Below, piece by piece: positions 35,032 through 42,886 of a DNA stretch of 64,000 nt. How positions within the stretch are numbered: position 1 is the stretch's first letter; the number at the start of each line of letters is the position of its first letter. Source of the stretch: Planctomycetota bacterium (lineage in GTDB: Bacteria; Planctomycetota; B15-G4); NCBI GenBank assembly GCA_029259715.1, contig JAJDEP010000003.1:427370-491369 (forward strand), written 5' to 3'. The notes below the pieces were generated by a model, which saw nothing but the letters and a program-made list of their open reading frames with translations, was not told the origin of the DNA and made no database searches. The translations under genes were made by a program, and so were the position numbers.

Positions 35032-36241
35032 GGACCTTCACATTCTCGCCCACCTTGTCGAGCATCGAGACGAGGGTGTCGTAGTCGGCGTGGCGCAGGC
35101 GCACCCAGGCGTTGGCCATGTAACCGGCCTCCACCGGCTGCGTCGGTGAGCCCGGCGGCGGGAAGTGGCTGTCGGTGATGTGCGCGCCCCAGTCGGCACG
35201 CAGCTCGTCGACGCCGGTGTAGCCGGAGATGACCCCATCGCCCTCGGGGCGCAGGGTGACGTGCCCGGCGGCGTAGCGCCGGGTCGGCTTGCCGTTCCCG
35301 CACCCGTTGGCGATGGCGTGCCCCCACTCGGAGTAGAGGTCGAGCTCGTTGCTCGCGCAGTAGAGATCCCAGGCGCCCACGCCCGGAGGCCGACAGCCGA
35401 TCTCCGAGAACTTCAGGCCCTTGGGGCCGAAGAACCACTCCATGTGCGTGGCGGACGTGCCGATGCCCAGGGCCTCGATGACCTTGCGCCCCATCAGCTT
35501 GACCTCGTCGTAGCTCCCGGCGTCGATGCGATTGGTGGCCACGATCTGCGGCGAGATCCAGCGGGTGCGCATGGCCTGCAGCACGTTGGGGTAGTAGTGC
35601 GAGATGAACTCGTGCACGACCTTCCCGTCGACGCTGATGGTGTCGTAGAAGCCCTCGTGCCCCTCGATGAACTCCTCCACCGCCACCGAGGCGCCGCGGT
35701 CGACGCCCGAGTCGGCCAGGGCCTGCTGCAGGCCGGCGTCGTCGTCGACGCGGAAGGTGCCGGCGGCGCCGGCCCCATCACGGGGCTTGATGATGACGGG
35801 GTAGCCCACCTCGTCGATGAAGTCGCGCACCTCGCTCGGCGAGTTGGCCCCCGTCGACATCGCGCAGGGGATGTCGGCCTGGCGCAGCGCCTCCTTCATG
35901 GCCGGCTTGTCGCGGCACAGGAACGAGGTCTGCACCGTCGTGCCCGGGATGCCGCAGGACTCACGCACCTTCGCCGCGAACATGGTGTGGGCCTCGACGG
36001 TCGACTCCATGCGGTCGACCCAACCGCGCGACTGCACCCGCCGCACGGCGTCGTAGAGGGCGCGTTCGTTGCACACCGAGCTGACGTGCTCGTAGCCCAC
36101 CATCCACGAGCGCAGGTCGTGATCGAGGGCCTCGAGCGGCGCCTCGCCGATGCCCGTCACCGCGGCGCCGGCTTCGTGCAGTCCGCGCACGAACTCGCGC
36201 TGGTTGTAGGGGAAGCCGGGCTCGACGAAAATCACGTGCAT
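35021..36241 (-). CDS. ATP-grasp family ligase, paralogue A
   Basis: 406 residues. An N-terminal pre-ATP-grasp domain (HVIFVEPGFPYNQREFVRGL) is followed by the ATP-grasp fold: CRDKPAMKEAL (109-119), nucleotide-binding PVIIKPRDGAGAAGT (148-162), VEEFIEGHE (188-196), THMEWF (265-270) and metal-binding FSEIGCRPPG (278-287). Such enzymes activate a carboxylate as acyl phosphate and join it to an amine or thiol. It is clearly homologous to the proteins at 39517 and 40734. It lies 28 nt downstream of glgA. Substrates are unknown; carboxylate-amine (amino acid or peptide) ligation is most likely. Confidence 0.87.
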   Translation of the reverse strand: MHVIFVEPGFPYNQREFVRGLHEAGAAVTGIGEAPLEALDHDLRSWMVGYEHVSSVCNERALYDAVRRVQSRGWVDRMESTVEAHTMFAAKVRESCGIPGTTVQTSFLCRDKPAMKEALRQADIPCAMSTGANSPSEVRDFIDEVGYPVIIKPRDGAGAAGTFRVDDDAGLQQALADSGVDRGASVAVEEFIEGHEGFYDTISVDGKVVHEFISHYYPNVLQAMRTRWISPQIVATNRIDAGSYDEVKLMGRKVIEALGIGTSATHMEWFFGPKGLKFSEIGCRPPGVGAWDLYCASNELDLYSEWGHAIANGCGNGKPTRRYAAGHVTLRPEGDGVISGYTGVDELRADWGAHITDSHFPPPGSPTQPVEAGYMANAWVRLRHADYDTLVSMLDKVGENVKVHVR

Positions 36242-36269
36242 CGGGGGATCCTCACGCGGACGGGCCCGC

Positions 36270-37739
36270 TCAGGCGGCGGGGACCTCTCGGCCGAGCAGG
36301 CGATGATACAGCTCCACGTAGGTCCCCGCCTGCCGGGTCCAGGAGAAGTCGCGGGCCATCCCGTTGAGCATCATGCGCCGCCACAGCCGCGGCTGGTGGT
36401 AGAGCTTGAGGGCGACCGAGAGGGCCCAGCGAGCGGCCTCGGCGTTGAAGTCGTCGAAGACGATGCCGGTGCCCTCCCCGGTCTCAGGGTCGAACAGCTC
36501 GACGGTGTCGGCCAACCCCCCCGTGCGGCGGACGATGGGGACCGTTCCATAGCGCAGGCTGTACATCTGGTTGAGCCCGCACGGCTCGTAGCGCGAGGGC
36601 ATCAGGAAGGCGTCGGCCCCGGCCTCGATCAAATGCGCCAACGGGTCGTTGTAGCCCTTGTCGTAGGCGCAACGCTGGGGAAAGCGGTGCGCCAGCCCCG
36701 CGAAGAAGTCCTCGATGGCCGGCTCGCCGCTGCCCAGCACCACCAGCCGCACGTCGTGGTGCGCGAGCATCTCCGACAGCGGCTCGAACAGGATCGAGAA
36801 GCCCTTCTGGGTCACCAGGCGCGAGACGACGCCGAAGGTCATGCACGCGTCTCCCGGCGGCAGCCCGGCCACGGCGAGCAGCGCCCGCTTGTTCTCGAGC
36901 TTGCCGTCGATGGTCTCGGCCGAGTAGTGCTGCGGGATGTACCGGTCCTGCTCGGGACTCCATTCCCCGTAGTCGACGCCGTTGACGATGCCCACGAGGT
37001 GATCGTCCCGTCCCCGCAACATCTCTTGCAGGCCCATGCCCAGCTCCTCGCCCTGGATCTCCCGGGCATAGGTGCGACTCACCGTGGTGAGCACGTCGGC
37101 GTAGATGAGCCCGGTCTTCAGCAGATTCACGCGGCCCTCGGCCAGGTCCTCCTGGTGCAGCAGGTGCCGGGCGTCGTCGAGGCCCAGCTCGTGCACGACC
37201 TCGGCCGCGAACATGCCCTGGTACCCGATGTTGTGGATGGTCAGCACCGTCTTGGTGCTGTCGAAGAGCTGCTCCCACGACGACAGCAGCTTGAGATAGA
37301 GCGGCAACAGCCCGGTGTGCCAGTCGTTGCAGTGCACGATGTCCGGCGCCCAACCCAACTCCTGGCACACCGACAAAGCCGCCCGCGACAGCAGCGCGAA
37401 GCGCAGGTGCTCGTCGCGGTCGGGGGTGTAGATGCCCGGCCGGTCGTAGAGCGCCGGGCAATCAAGGAAGTCGACCACAAGCCCACCCACCGTGCCGCGC
37501 ACCACCGAGACCCGGTAGGTGTGCGGCCCCATGTCGATGCGCAGCCCCTGCAGGCCCGGCACCGGCTCGAGGTCGGCGACCCCTTCCCGGACCCGCCGGT
37601 AGAGGGGCACGAGCACGTGCACGTCGTGGCCCTTGCGCCCGAGCTCGATGCCGAGAGCCGCCACCACATCGGCCAGGCCGCCCGTCTTGGCCACGGGCGC
37701 CACCTCGGAAGCCACGATGAGGACGCGCAGGGGGGACAT
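36270..37739 (-). CDS. glgA: Glycogen/starch synthase (GT5)
   Basis: 489 residues, normal for GlgA. The N-terminal ADP-glucose loop VAPVAKTGGLADVVAAL, the conserved PDIVHCNDWHTGLLPLYLK and the C-terminal MPSRYEPCGLNQMYSLRYGT followed by RRTGGLADTV are all present. It transfers glucose from ADP-glucose to alpha-1,4-glucan. No glgB, glgC or glgP is in the window. The next gene, 28 nt downstream, is an ATP-grasp ligase. Confidence 0.95.
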   Translation of the reverse strand: MSPLRVLIVASEVAPVAKTGGLADVVAALGIELGRKGHDVHVLVPLYRRVREGVADLEPVPGLQGLRIDMGPHTYRVSVVRGTVGGLVVDFLDCPALYDRPGIYTPDRDEHLRFALLSRAALSVCQELGWAPDIVHCNDWHTGLLPLYLKLLSSWEQLFDSTKTVLTIHNIGYQGMFAAEVVHELGLDDARHLLHQEDLAEGRVNLLKTGLIYADVLTTVSRTYAREIQGEELGMGLQEMLRGRDDHLVGIVNGVDYGEWSPEQDRYIPQHYSAETIDGKLENKRALLAVAGLPPGDACMTFGVVSRLVTQKGFSILFEPLSEMLAHHDVRLVVLGSGEPAIEDFFAGLAHRFPQRCAYDKGYNDPLAHLIEAGADAFLMPSRYEPCGLNQMYSLRYGTVPIVRRTGGLADTVELFDPETGEGTGIVFDDFNAEAARWALSVALKLYHQPRLWRRMMLNGMARDFSWTRQAGTYVELYHRLLGREVPAA

Positions 37740-37812
37740 GCTCCCAGGATACTGTCCGGCCTACGGATCGGGCGACCCGTCAGGGAGCGATGGCGGGCCG
37801 GCGTACCGAGCA

Positions 37813-37844
37813 GCCCCCGGGCCGGCGGTCGCCGGCCCGGGGGC
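37813..37844 (-). terminator. Perfect 14-bp GC hairpin between a small secreted protein gene and glgA
   Basis: GCCCCCGGGCCGGC (37813-37826) and its exact complement (37831-37844) flank a 4-nt loop. It starts 5 nt after the stop of the 37850 gene on the minus strand and lies about 75 nt upstream of glgA. No T-run follows, so it may be a weak terminator or an mRNA-stabilising hairpin. Confidence 0.55.
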
Positions 37845-37849
37845 CCGGA

Positions 37850-38278
37850 TCAGGAATCGAAGGGCCAAGACGCCCGCGCCACGCCCACCGAGGTCTCCGC
37901 TTCAGCCTGGACCCAGGGTGAAGCGAGATCAGAGGACAGGTCCATGAAGGCGATCTTGCAGAAGCGGTTCCGCATGCCCGTGGTCTGGGCTGACGAGGTG
38001 TAACGCGCTTCTCCAGCGTCACACGCCCCGTCCCCGTCGAGGTCGTCGAAGAGAATGAACTCGAAGGAGTGGATGAACAGGCCGGCACGGGTCGACCGCA
38101 CGAAGGCGAGATCGAGGGGAGTGAACATCTGTTCCTCCACGCCGAAGCGGACATGTTCCTCCCAGTCGACGGCGCCGTGAGTCGTGGCGCAAGCCACTGA
38201 TGTCGCCAATGACAAGATCACCGCCATCACCATCAGTCGCGGTGCGGACCACTTCGCATTGCCCATCGCATTGCCCAT
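37850..38278 (-). CDS. Small secreted protein of unknown function
   Basis: 142 residues from the ATG at 38278, which has GGGAG 8 nt upstream; an ATG four codons later is an alternative. A signal peptide is visible (LMVMAVILSLATSVACA). The mature part includes FIHSFEFILFDDLDGDGACDAGEARY, with an Asp-rich loop. A similar FEIVAFNDQDGVSGFDADGG occurs in the protein at 38885, so the two may be distantly related. It is the last of three small secreted protein genes in a row. Confidence 0.7.
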   Translation of the reverse strand: MGNAMGNAKWSAPRLMVMAVILSLATSVACATTHGAVDWEEHVRFGVEEQMFTPLDLAFVRSTRAGLFIHSFEFILFDDLDGDGACDAGEARYTSSAQTTGMRNRFCKIAFMDLSSDLASPWVQAEAETSVGVARASWPFDS

Positions 38279-38351
38279 GACATTCTCCCAGGATCGCCCA
38301 GGCCACGAGGCCCTCTGGTCGTTCGCCCAGAGTGTCTCGTGGCCCTCGGTT

Positions 38352-38864
38352 CTAGAGCCCTGAAGGCAACTCACCGACGAAGTCGACGAGCTCCTCCCCT
38401 GAGGGCCCCCACACCCGGATCACGAAGTGGTTGTCCATGAATCGGTTGAGGAGCCGACGCGGGACTGACACCTCCAGGACTCCGGAAGTCACAGGGTCGA
38501 ATTCCAGAGGCCCGGCTCCATTGACCCAGACCGATGCATTCACCGGTTGGATGTCGGCCTTCATGTCGACGACATCGGGTCCGAGGTCGACGGCCCGGAT
38601 GCGAACAGGCATGGGCAACCCCGGAATCGGGACATCCCGCTTCAGACGCAGGCCGACCCCGTAGTCGTGGACATTGAATTCCGACCACTCGCCGCCGGCG
38701 TGAGGCTGCGGAAGGAGGCGCCCGCCGAAATGCTCCTGCCCGAGAGCCAGGGCCGTGCACAGCCCCAGCATGAGGACTGCCGCCCAGCCGCAGGTCTTCC
38801 GGATCGAGTGCTTCCCCTTCGTGCTCAACTGATTGGTCGTGTTCATCTTCATGGACTTGCTCAT
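38352..38864 (-). CDS. Small secreted protein of unknown function
   Basis: 170 residues with a long basic N-region and a hydrophobic core (WAAVLMLGLCTALALG), cleaved probably after ALALG. The mature part is predicted beta-rich (NASVWVNGAGPLEFDPVTSGVLEVSVPRRLLNRFM, shown only in part here as VSVPRRLLNRF) and may be an immunoglobulin-like or CARDB-like fold; no family is recognised. AAGGAG lies 10 nt before the ATG. It is 20 nt downstream of the 38885 gene. Confidence 0.7.
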   Translation of the reverse strand: MSKSMKMNTTNQLSTKGKHSIRKTCGWAAVLMLGLCTALALGQEHFGGRLLPQPHAGGEWSEFNVHDYGVGLRLKRDVPIPGLPMPVRIRAVDLGPDVVDMKADIQPVNASVWVNGAGPLEFDPVTSGVLEVSVPRRLLNRFMDNHFVIRVWGPSGEELVDFVGELPSGL

Positions 38865-38884
38865 CAGAATGGACTCCTTTCCTT

Positions 38885-39331
38885 CTAGTGGAACGATCCC
38901 GAGTAGGTGTGCGACACGCCGTCGTCGCCGGTGATGGTCGCTTGCCAGCTCGTGGCCGTGACCCCGCCGTTATCCGCCACGTTCGACCATTGCGCGATGT
39001 GCAGGTGGTCGGTGACCGGCGGGTTGCCCGCGAAGGTGCGCACGGGAATGTCGCCGCCGTCCGCGTCGAAGCCACTGACCCCGTCCTGGTCGTTGAAGGC
39101 CACGATCTCGAAGCCGGTCATGAGCGAGCAGGCCTCGCCGTCGGCGATGGAGACGTCGACGCTGCTGGCCACGGCCTCGCCGACCACATTGATGTCGGAA
39201 GCGATGATCTGATGGCAGTTGTTGCTCACCATGACCTGTGAGCAGCTCGAGCCTCCCACAGCCGGCAAAAGCGACAATGCGACGACCGTCGCGCGGACGG
39301 CGCGAGCGGCGATTCCTCTTTGGAGCCTCAT
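38885..39331 (-). CDS. Small secreted protein of unknown function
   Basis: 148 residues beginning MRLQRGIAARAVRATVVALS, a signal peptide, after AAGGAGGAGG close to the ATG. The mature part has three early cysteines (Cys30, Cys39 and Cys68 approximately) and FEIVAFNDQDGVSGFDADGG, resembling the Asp-rich segment of the 37850 protein. It heads a minus-strand group of three small secreted proteins divergent from the tandem ATP-grasp genes. Confidence 0.72.
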   Translation of the reverse strand: MRLQRGIAARAVRATVVALSLLPAVGGSSCSQVMVSNNCHQIIASDINVVGEAVASSVDVSIADGEACSLMTGFEIVAFNDQDGVSGFDADGGDIPVRTFAGNPPVTDHLHIAQWSNVADNGGVTATSWQATITGDDGVSHTYSGSFH

Positions 39332-39360
39332 GGGGCCTCCTCCTTCTTGCTAGGGATGGT

Positions 39361-39378
39361 GGGACGGTTGTCCGTCCC
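39361..39378. promoter_or_regulatory. Short perfect inverted repeat between divergent genes
   Basis: GGGACGG and CCGTCCC flank TTGT, 30 nt upstream of the 39331 ATG and 138 nt upstream of the ATP-grasp gene at 39517. It may be an operator or a leader hairpin for the secreted protein group. Confidence 0.3.
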
Positions 39379-39516
39379 TCCTCCACGACGCGGCAGCGGG
39401 TCGCGCGTTTCGTCCCGCCCGCATTGTTGGCCGCCCTCCCCACCGCTATCCTGCGGCGGAGCCTGCGCCGGCGTTCCCTGCCCGGCGTCTCCCGTCCGAC
39501 ACATCACGGAGTCGTC

Positions 39517-40737
39517 ATGCCCCGCGTCGTCTTCGTGGTCCCCTTCGCCTTCGAGACGTCGCTGCGCTTCCTGTCCGCGACGCTCGCCCTGCCGAACGTC
39601 CAGGTAGGGCTGATCAGCAGCGACCCCCTCGAGGCGTTCGCCCCGTCCGTGCGCCGTCACGTGGCCGCCCACCACCAGGTCGGCGACGCCCTCGACCCGC
39701 GCCAGATCGCCGGCGCCGCCCACGAATTGGGTCAACGCATGGGCGGGCTCGACCGCCTCGTGGGCGTGCTCGAGCAACTCCAGGTGCCGCTGGCCCAGGC
39801 CCGCGAGGCCCTCGGCCTGCCCGGCATGGGCGCGCAGGTCGCGAACAACTTCCGCGACAAGGCCGTGATGAAGGACGCCTTGCGCGCGGCCGGCGTCCCC
39901 TGCGCGCGACACCGACTGGCCCACTCGGTGGACGAGGCCGTGGCCTTCCACGAGGAGCTCGGCACGCCCGTGGTTGTCAAGCCGCCGGCCGGCGCCGGGG
40001 CCGTCGGCACCTTCCGCCTCGACCATCCCGCGCAGACCCGCGCCACCCTCTCGGCCTTCGCGGTCTCGCGGGCCGAGCCGACCCTGGTCGAGGAATTCAT
40101 CGTCGGCGAGGAGCACAGCTTCGACACGGTCTGCCAGGACGGCGAGGTCGTCTGGCACAGCATCAGTCGCTACCACCCGGCGCCGCTCGAGGTGCTCGCC
40201 AACGACTGGATCCAGTGGTGCGTGCTCCTGCCGCGCACCATCGACGGGCCCGAGTACGACGCCATCCGCGCGGCGGGCGCCGAGGCCCTCACCGTGCTCG
40301 GCATGGACACGGGCCTGGCCCACATGGAGTGGTTCCGACGCCGCGACGGCAGCGTCGCCATCAGCGAGGTGGGCGCGCGGCCACCCGGCGCCCAATTCAC
40401 GTCGCTGCTGAGCTACGCCCACGATCACGACATGTACGCCGCCTGGTCGCGTCTCACCGTCCTCGGCGAGTTCGACCCGCCGCCGCGCCGCTGGTCGGTG
40501 GGCGCGGCCTACCTCCGCGGCCAGGGCAGCGGACGGGTGCGCGAGATCCACGGCCTGCACCAGGCGCAACAGGAGCTGGGCGAGCTGGTGGTCGAGGCGC
40601 GCCTGCCCCAGGCCGGGCAGCTCAAGGCCAATGGCTACGAGGGCGAGGGCTGGGTGATCCTGCGGCATGAGGACACCGACGTCGTCGAACGCGCCTTGCG
40701 GCGCACCGTCGAACTGATCCAGGTGGAGCTGGCATGA
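39517..40737 (+). CDS. ATP-grasp family ligase, paralogue B
   Basis: 406 residues from the ATG at 39517 (GGAG 6 nt upstream). ATP-grasp motifs match paralogue A in order and spacing: FRDKAVMKDAL (112-122), PVVVKPPAGAGAVGT (151-165), VEEFIVGEEHSFDT (191-204), AHMEWF (268-273) and ISEVGARPPG (282-291). The N-terminal domain diverges most (VVFVVPFAFETSLRFLSATL), which suggests a different acceptor or donor. Its stop overlaps the start of paralogue C (ATGA). Predicted to form an amide or peptide bond; substrates unknown. Confidence 0.87.
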   Translation: MPRVVFVVPFAFETSLRFLSATLALPNVQVGLISSDPLEAFAPSVRRHVAAHHQVGDALDPRQIAGAAHELGQRMGGLDRLVGVLEQLQVPLAQAREALGLPGMGAQVANNFRDKAVMKDALRAAGVPCARHRLAHSVDEAVAFHEELGTPVVVKPPAGAGAVGTFRLDHPAQTRATLSAFAVSRAEPTLVEEFIVGEEHSFDTVCQDGEVVWHSISRYHPAPLEVLANDWIQWCVLLPRTIDGPEYDAIRAAGAEALTVLGMDTGLAHMEWFRRRDGSVAISEVGARPPGAQFTSLLSYAHDHDMYAAWSRLTVLGEFDPPPRRWSVGAAYLRGQGSGRVREIHGLHQAQQELGELVVEARLPQAGQLKANGYEGEGWVILRHEDTDVVERALRRTVELIQVELA

Positions 40738-41972
40738 ACGTCCTCTTCCTCTCTCCCGGTTTCCCGGCCGAGATGACCCACTTCACCGAGGGCCTGGCCG
40801 CGGTGGGCGCCCGGGTCTACGGCGTGGGTGAGCAGCCGGCGGCCACCCTGCCCGAGCGCTGCCGCCACGCCCTCGCCGCCTACCTGCAGGTCGGCTCGAT
40901 CATGGACGAGCGCCGCTGCGTCGACGAGATCGTGGCCGAGGCGCGGGACAAGGGCGTGCGCTTCGATCGCGTCGAGACCCTGTGGGAACCCCTGGTGATG
41001 TTGGCGGCTCGACTGAGGGAGGCGCTCGAGGTGCCGGGCATGAACGTGCCCCAGGCCCTGCCGTTCCGTGACAAGGAGGCCATGAAGCAGGTCCTCGATG
41101 CCGCCGGCATCCGCACGCCTCGTCACGCCCGCTGCAACACCCCCGAGGAGTGCCGCGCCGCCGCCGAGCGCATCGGCTATCCGCTCATCGTCAAGCCCAT
41201 CGCCGGCGCCGGCTCCGCCGACACCCATCGCGTCGACGACGCCGCCGATCTCGAGCGGGTCATCAACCTCACCACCCACGTCCCCGAAGTGAGCGTCGAG
41301 GAGTACATCGACGGCGAGGAGTACACCTTCGACACCGTCTGCGCGAACGGCGAGGTGCTCTACTTCAACATGTCGTGGTACCGGCCGCGGCCCCTGCTCC
41401 AGCGCACGCTGCAATGGGTCTCGCCCCAGACCGTCGCGCTGCGCGACCTCGACGCGCCCCACCTCGCCGAGGGACGCAAGATGGGCTTCGCCGTGCTGCA
41501 GGCCCTGGGCTTCCGGGACGGCTACACCCACATGGAGTGGTTCCGCAAACCCGACGGCGAGGCCGTCTTCGGCGAGATCGGTGCCCGCCCGCCCGGCGCC
41601 CGCTCCGTCGACATCATGAACTTCGCCGTCGACGGCGACCTGTTCCGGGGCTGGGCCTCCGCCATCTGCCACGGCCACATGGGCGACACCCTGGGGCCCC
41701 ACGGCCTGCAGCGCCGCTACAACTGCGCCATCGTGTTCAAGCGCGCCGTCGGCGAGGGTCGCATCCAGCGCATCGATGGGCTGGCGTCACTGCTGCAGCG
41801 CTACGGCCCCCACGTGGCCTCCGTCGAGCTGCTGCCGGTGGGCGCCCATCGACGCAACTGGAAGCAGACCCTGCTCTCCGACGGGCACCTGATCGTGCGC
41901 CACCCCGACCTCGAGGCGTGTCTCACCATCGCCGATGCCGTCGGGACCGACGTGCAGCTCTATGCCGGCTGA
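40734..41972 (+). CDS. ATP-grasp family ligase, paralogue C
   Basis: 412 residues. Motifs: FRDKEAMKQVL (111-121), PLIVKPIAGAGSADT (150-164), VEEYIDGEEYTFDT (188-201), THMEWF (265-270) and FGEIGARPPG (279-288). The N-terminus NVLFLSPGFPAEMTHFTEGL resembles paralogue A (HVIFVEPGFP) more than B. It is translationally coupled to B. Two adjacent ligases could add successive residues or form a heteromer. Function is otherwise unknown. Confidence 0.87.
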   Translation: MNVLFLSPGFPAEMTHFTEGLAAVGARVYGVGEQPAATLPERCRHALAAYLQVGSIMDERRCVDEIVAEARDKGVRFDRVETLWEPLVMLAARLREALEVPGMNVPQALPFRDKEAMKQVLDAAGIRTPRHARCNTPEECRAAAERIGYPLIVKPIAGAGSADTHRVDDAADLERVINLTTHVPEVSVEEYIDGEEYTFDTVCANGEVLYFNMSWYRPRPLLQRTLQWVSPQTVALRDLDAPHLAEGRKMGFAVLQALGFRDGYTHMEWFRKPDGEAVFGEIGARPPGARSVDIMNFAVDGDLFRGWASAICHGHMGDTLGPHGLQRRYNCAIVFKRAVGEGRIQRIDGLASLLQRYGPHVASVELLPVGAHRRNWKQTLLSDGHLIVRHPDLEACLTIADAVGTDVQLYAG

Positions 41973-42000
41973 ACCGCGGGCCGGCTGAACCGCGGGCGGA

Positions 42001-42306
42001 CTAGCCGTCGCGGCAGTTCTCGGCGACCTGGATGGCCGCTTTGAGATTCCGGAAGCCCTGCGCCATTTGCTGCCGAGCCTGGCGCACCCGGGCGGTGTAC
42101 TCCGCCGAGGGCTGCGGGTTCACGGAGGCCTCCAATTGCACGAGGGCCTTCTCCAAGCTGTTGTGTGACGCCACAAGGAGCGGGTCGACGCAGGTCTCGA
42201 CGCCCGGCATCGCCGCCATGCTGCCGAGCGTGCCGCGAGCACCCACTGTGATCACGGCCAACGAGAGGACGATGGCGAAGAGGCCGGCACGGGTCGCAGA
42301 GTGCAT
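42001..42306 (-). CDS. Small secreted protein, member 1 of a tandem paralogous pair
   Basis: 101 residues with GGAG 8 nt before the ATG. The signal peptide contains FAIVLSLAVITVGA. The mature part is helical with two cysteines (VETCVDPLL and AENCRDG at the end) that could form a disulphide. It shares LSLAV, the NPQPS segment, the basic helix and both Cys positions with the 102-residue protein at 42473. No known family is recognised. The stop is 28 nt from the end of the convergent ATP-grasp paralogue C. Confidence 0.75.
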   Translation of the reverse strand: MHSATRAGLFAIVLSLAVITVGARGTLGSMAAMPGVETCVDPLLVASHNSLEKALVQLEASVNPQPSAEYTARVRQARQQMAQGFRNLKAAIQVAENCRDG

Positions 42307-42472
42307 CACGGGGCTCCTGTCAGGGGGGGGCTGCTTCGAACCTGCCGCATGACGAGCGCAGGCGATCCGGCGCACTGTAACGCATGGACAACCGCCGCCA
42401 ACCCTTCGACCGGTCTCTTCGGTCGGGCACTGCGCCGCGGCGTGCCGCGAGCGGTCACCGCGAGCCGTGGGG

Positions 42473-42781
42473 TCAGTCGTCTTCGCAGGCGATGTCGGCC
42501 TCCTTGAACGCACCTTGCAGCGAACGCACGGCCTGCTTGAGGTGCCAGTGGGCGCTGCGGATGCGCTCGTTGTAGCGATCCGAGGGCTGCGGATTGTCGG
42601 AGATCTGCACGAGCACCATGGCCTGGATGACGTTGTTCTGAGCGGCCACGAGCGACAGATCGATGCACGGACTCAGACCCACCGCGGCGCTGACGCTCCC
42701 GATCGCGGGGCGACTGCTCACGGTGAACACCGCGAGGGAGAGGATCAGCGCGAACACCATCGCGCGCGAGTTTGTCGTCAT
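42473..42781 (-). CDS. Small secreted protein, member 2 of a tandem paralogous pair
   Basis: 102 residues with GGGAG 8 nt before the ATG. The signal peptide contains FALILSLAVFTVSS. The mature helical part has Cys in LSPCIDLSLVAAQNN and near the end (ADIACEDD), the NPQPS segment and the helix RIRSAHWHLKQAVRSLQ. It is 166 nt upstream of its paralogue and on the same strand, which indicates a local duplication that has diverged strongly. Confidence 0.75.
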   Translation of the reverse strand: MTTNSRAMVFALILSLAVFTVSSRPAIGSVSAAVGLSPCIDLSLVAAQNNVIQAMVLVQISDNPQPSDRYNERIRSAHWHLKQAVRSLQGAFKEADIACEDD

Positions 42782-42886
42782 GGTGAGACTCCCACAGGTG
42801 TCAGCTCCCCTCGGCTCCCCTGCGGAGCCTCGACCATGCTACCAGCGATCCGGGAAGCCGTGGGTTCGGCGCGGAAGGCCGTGGGA

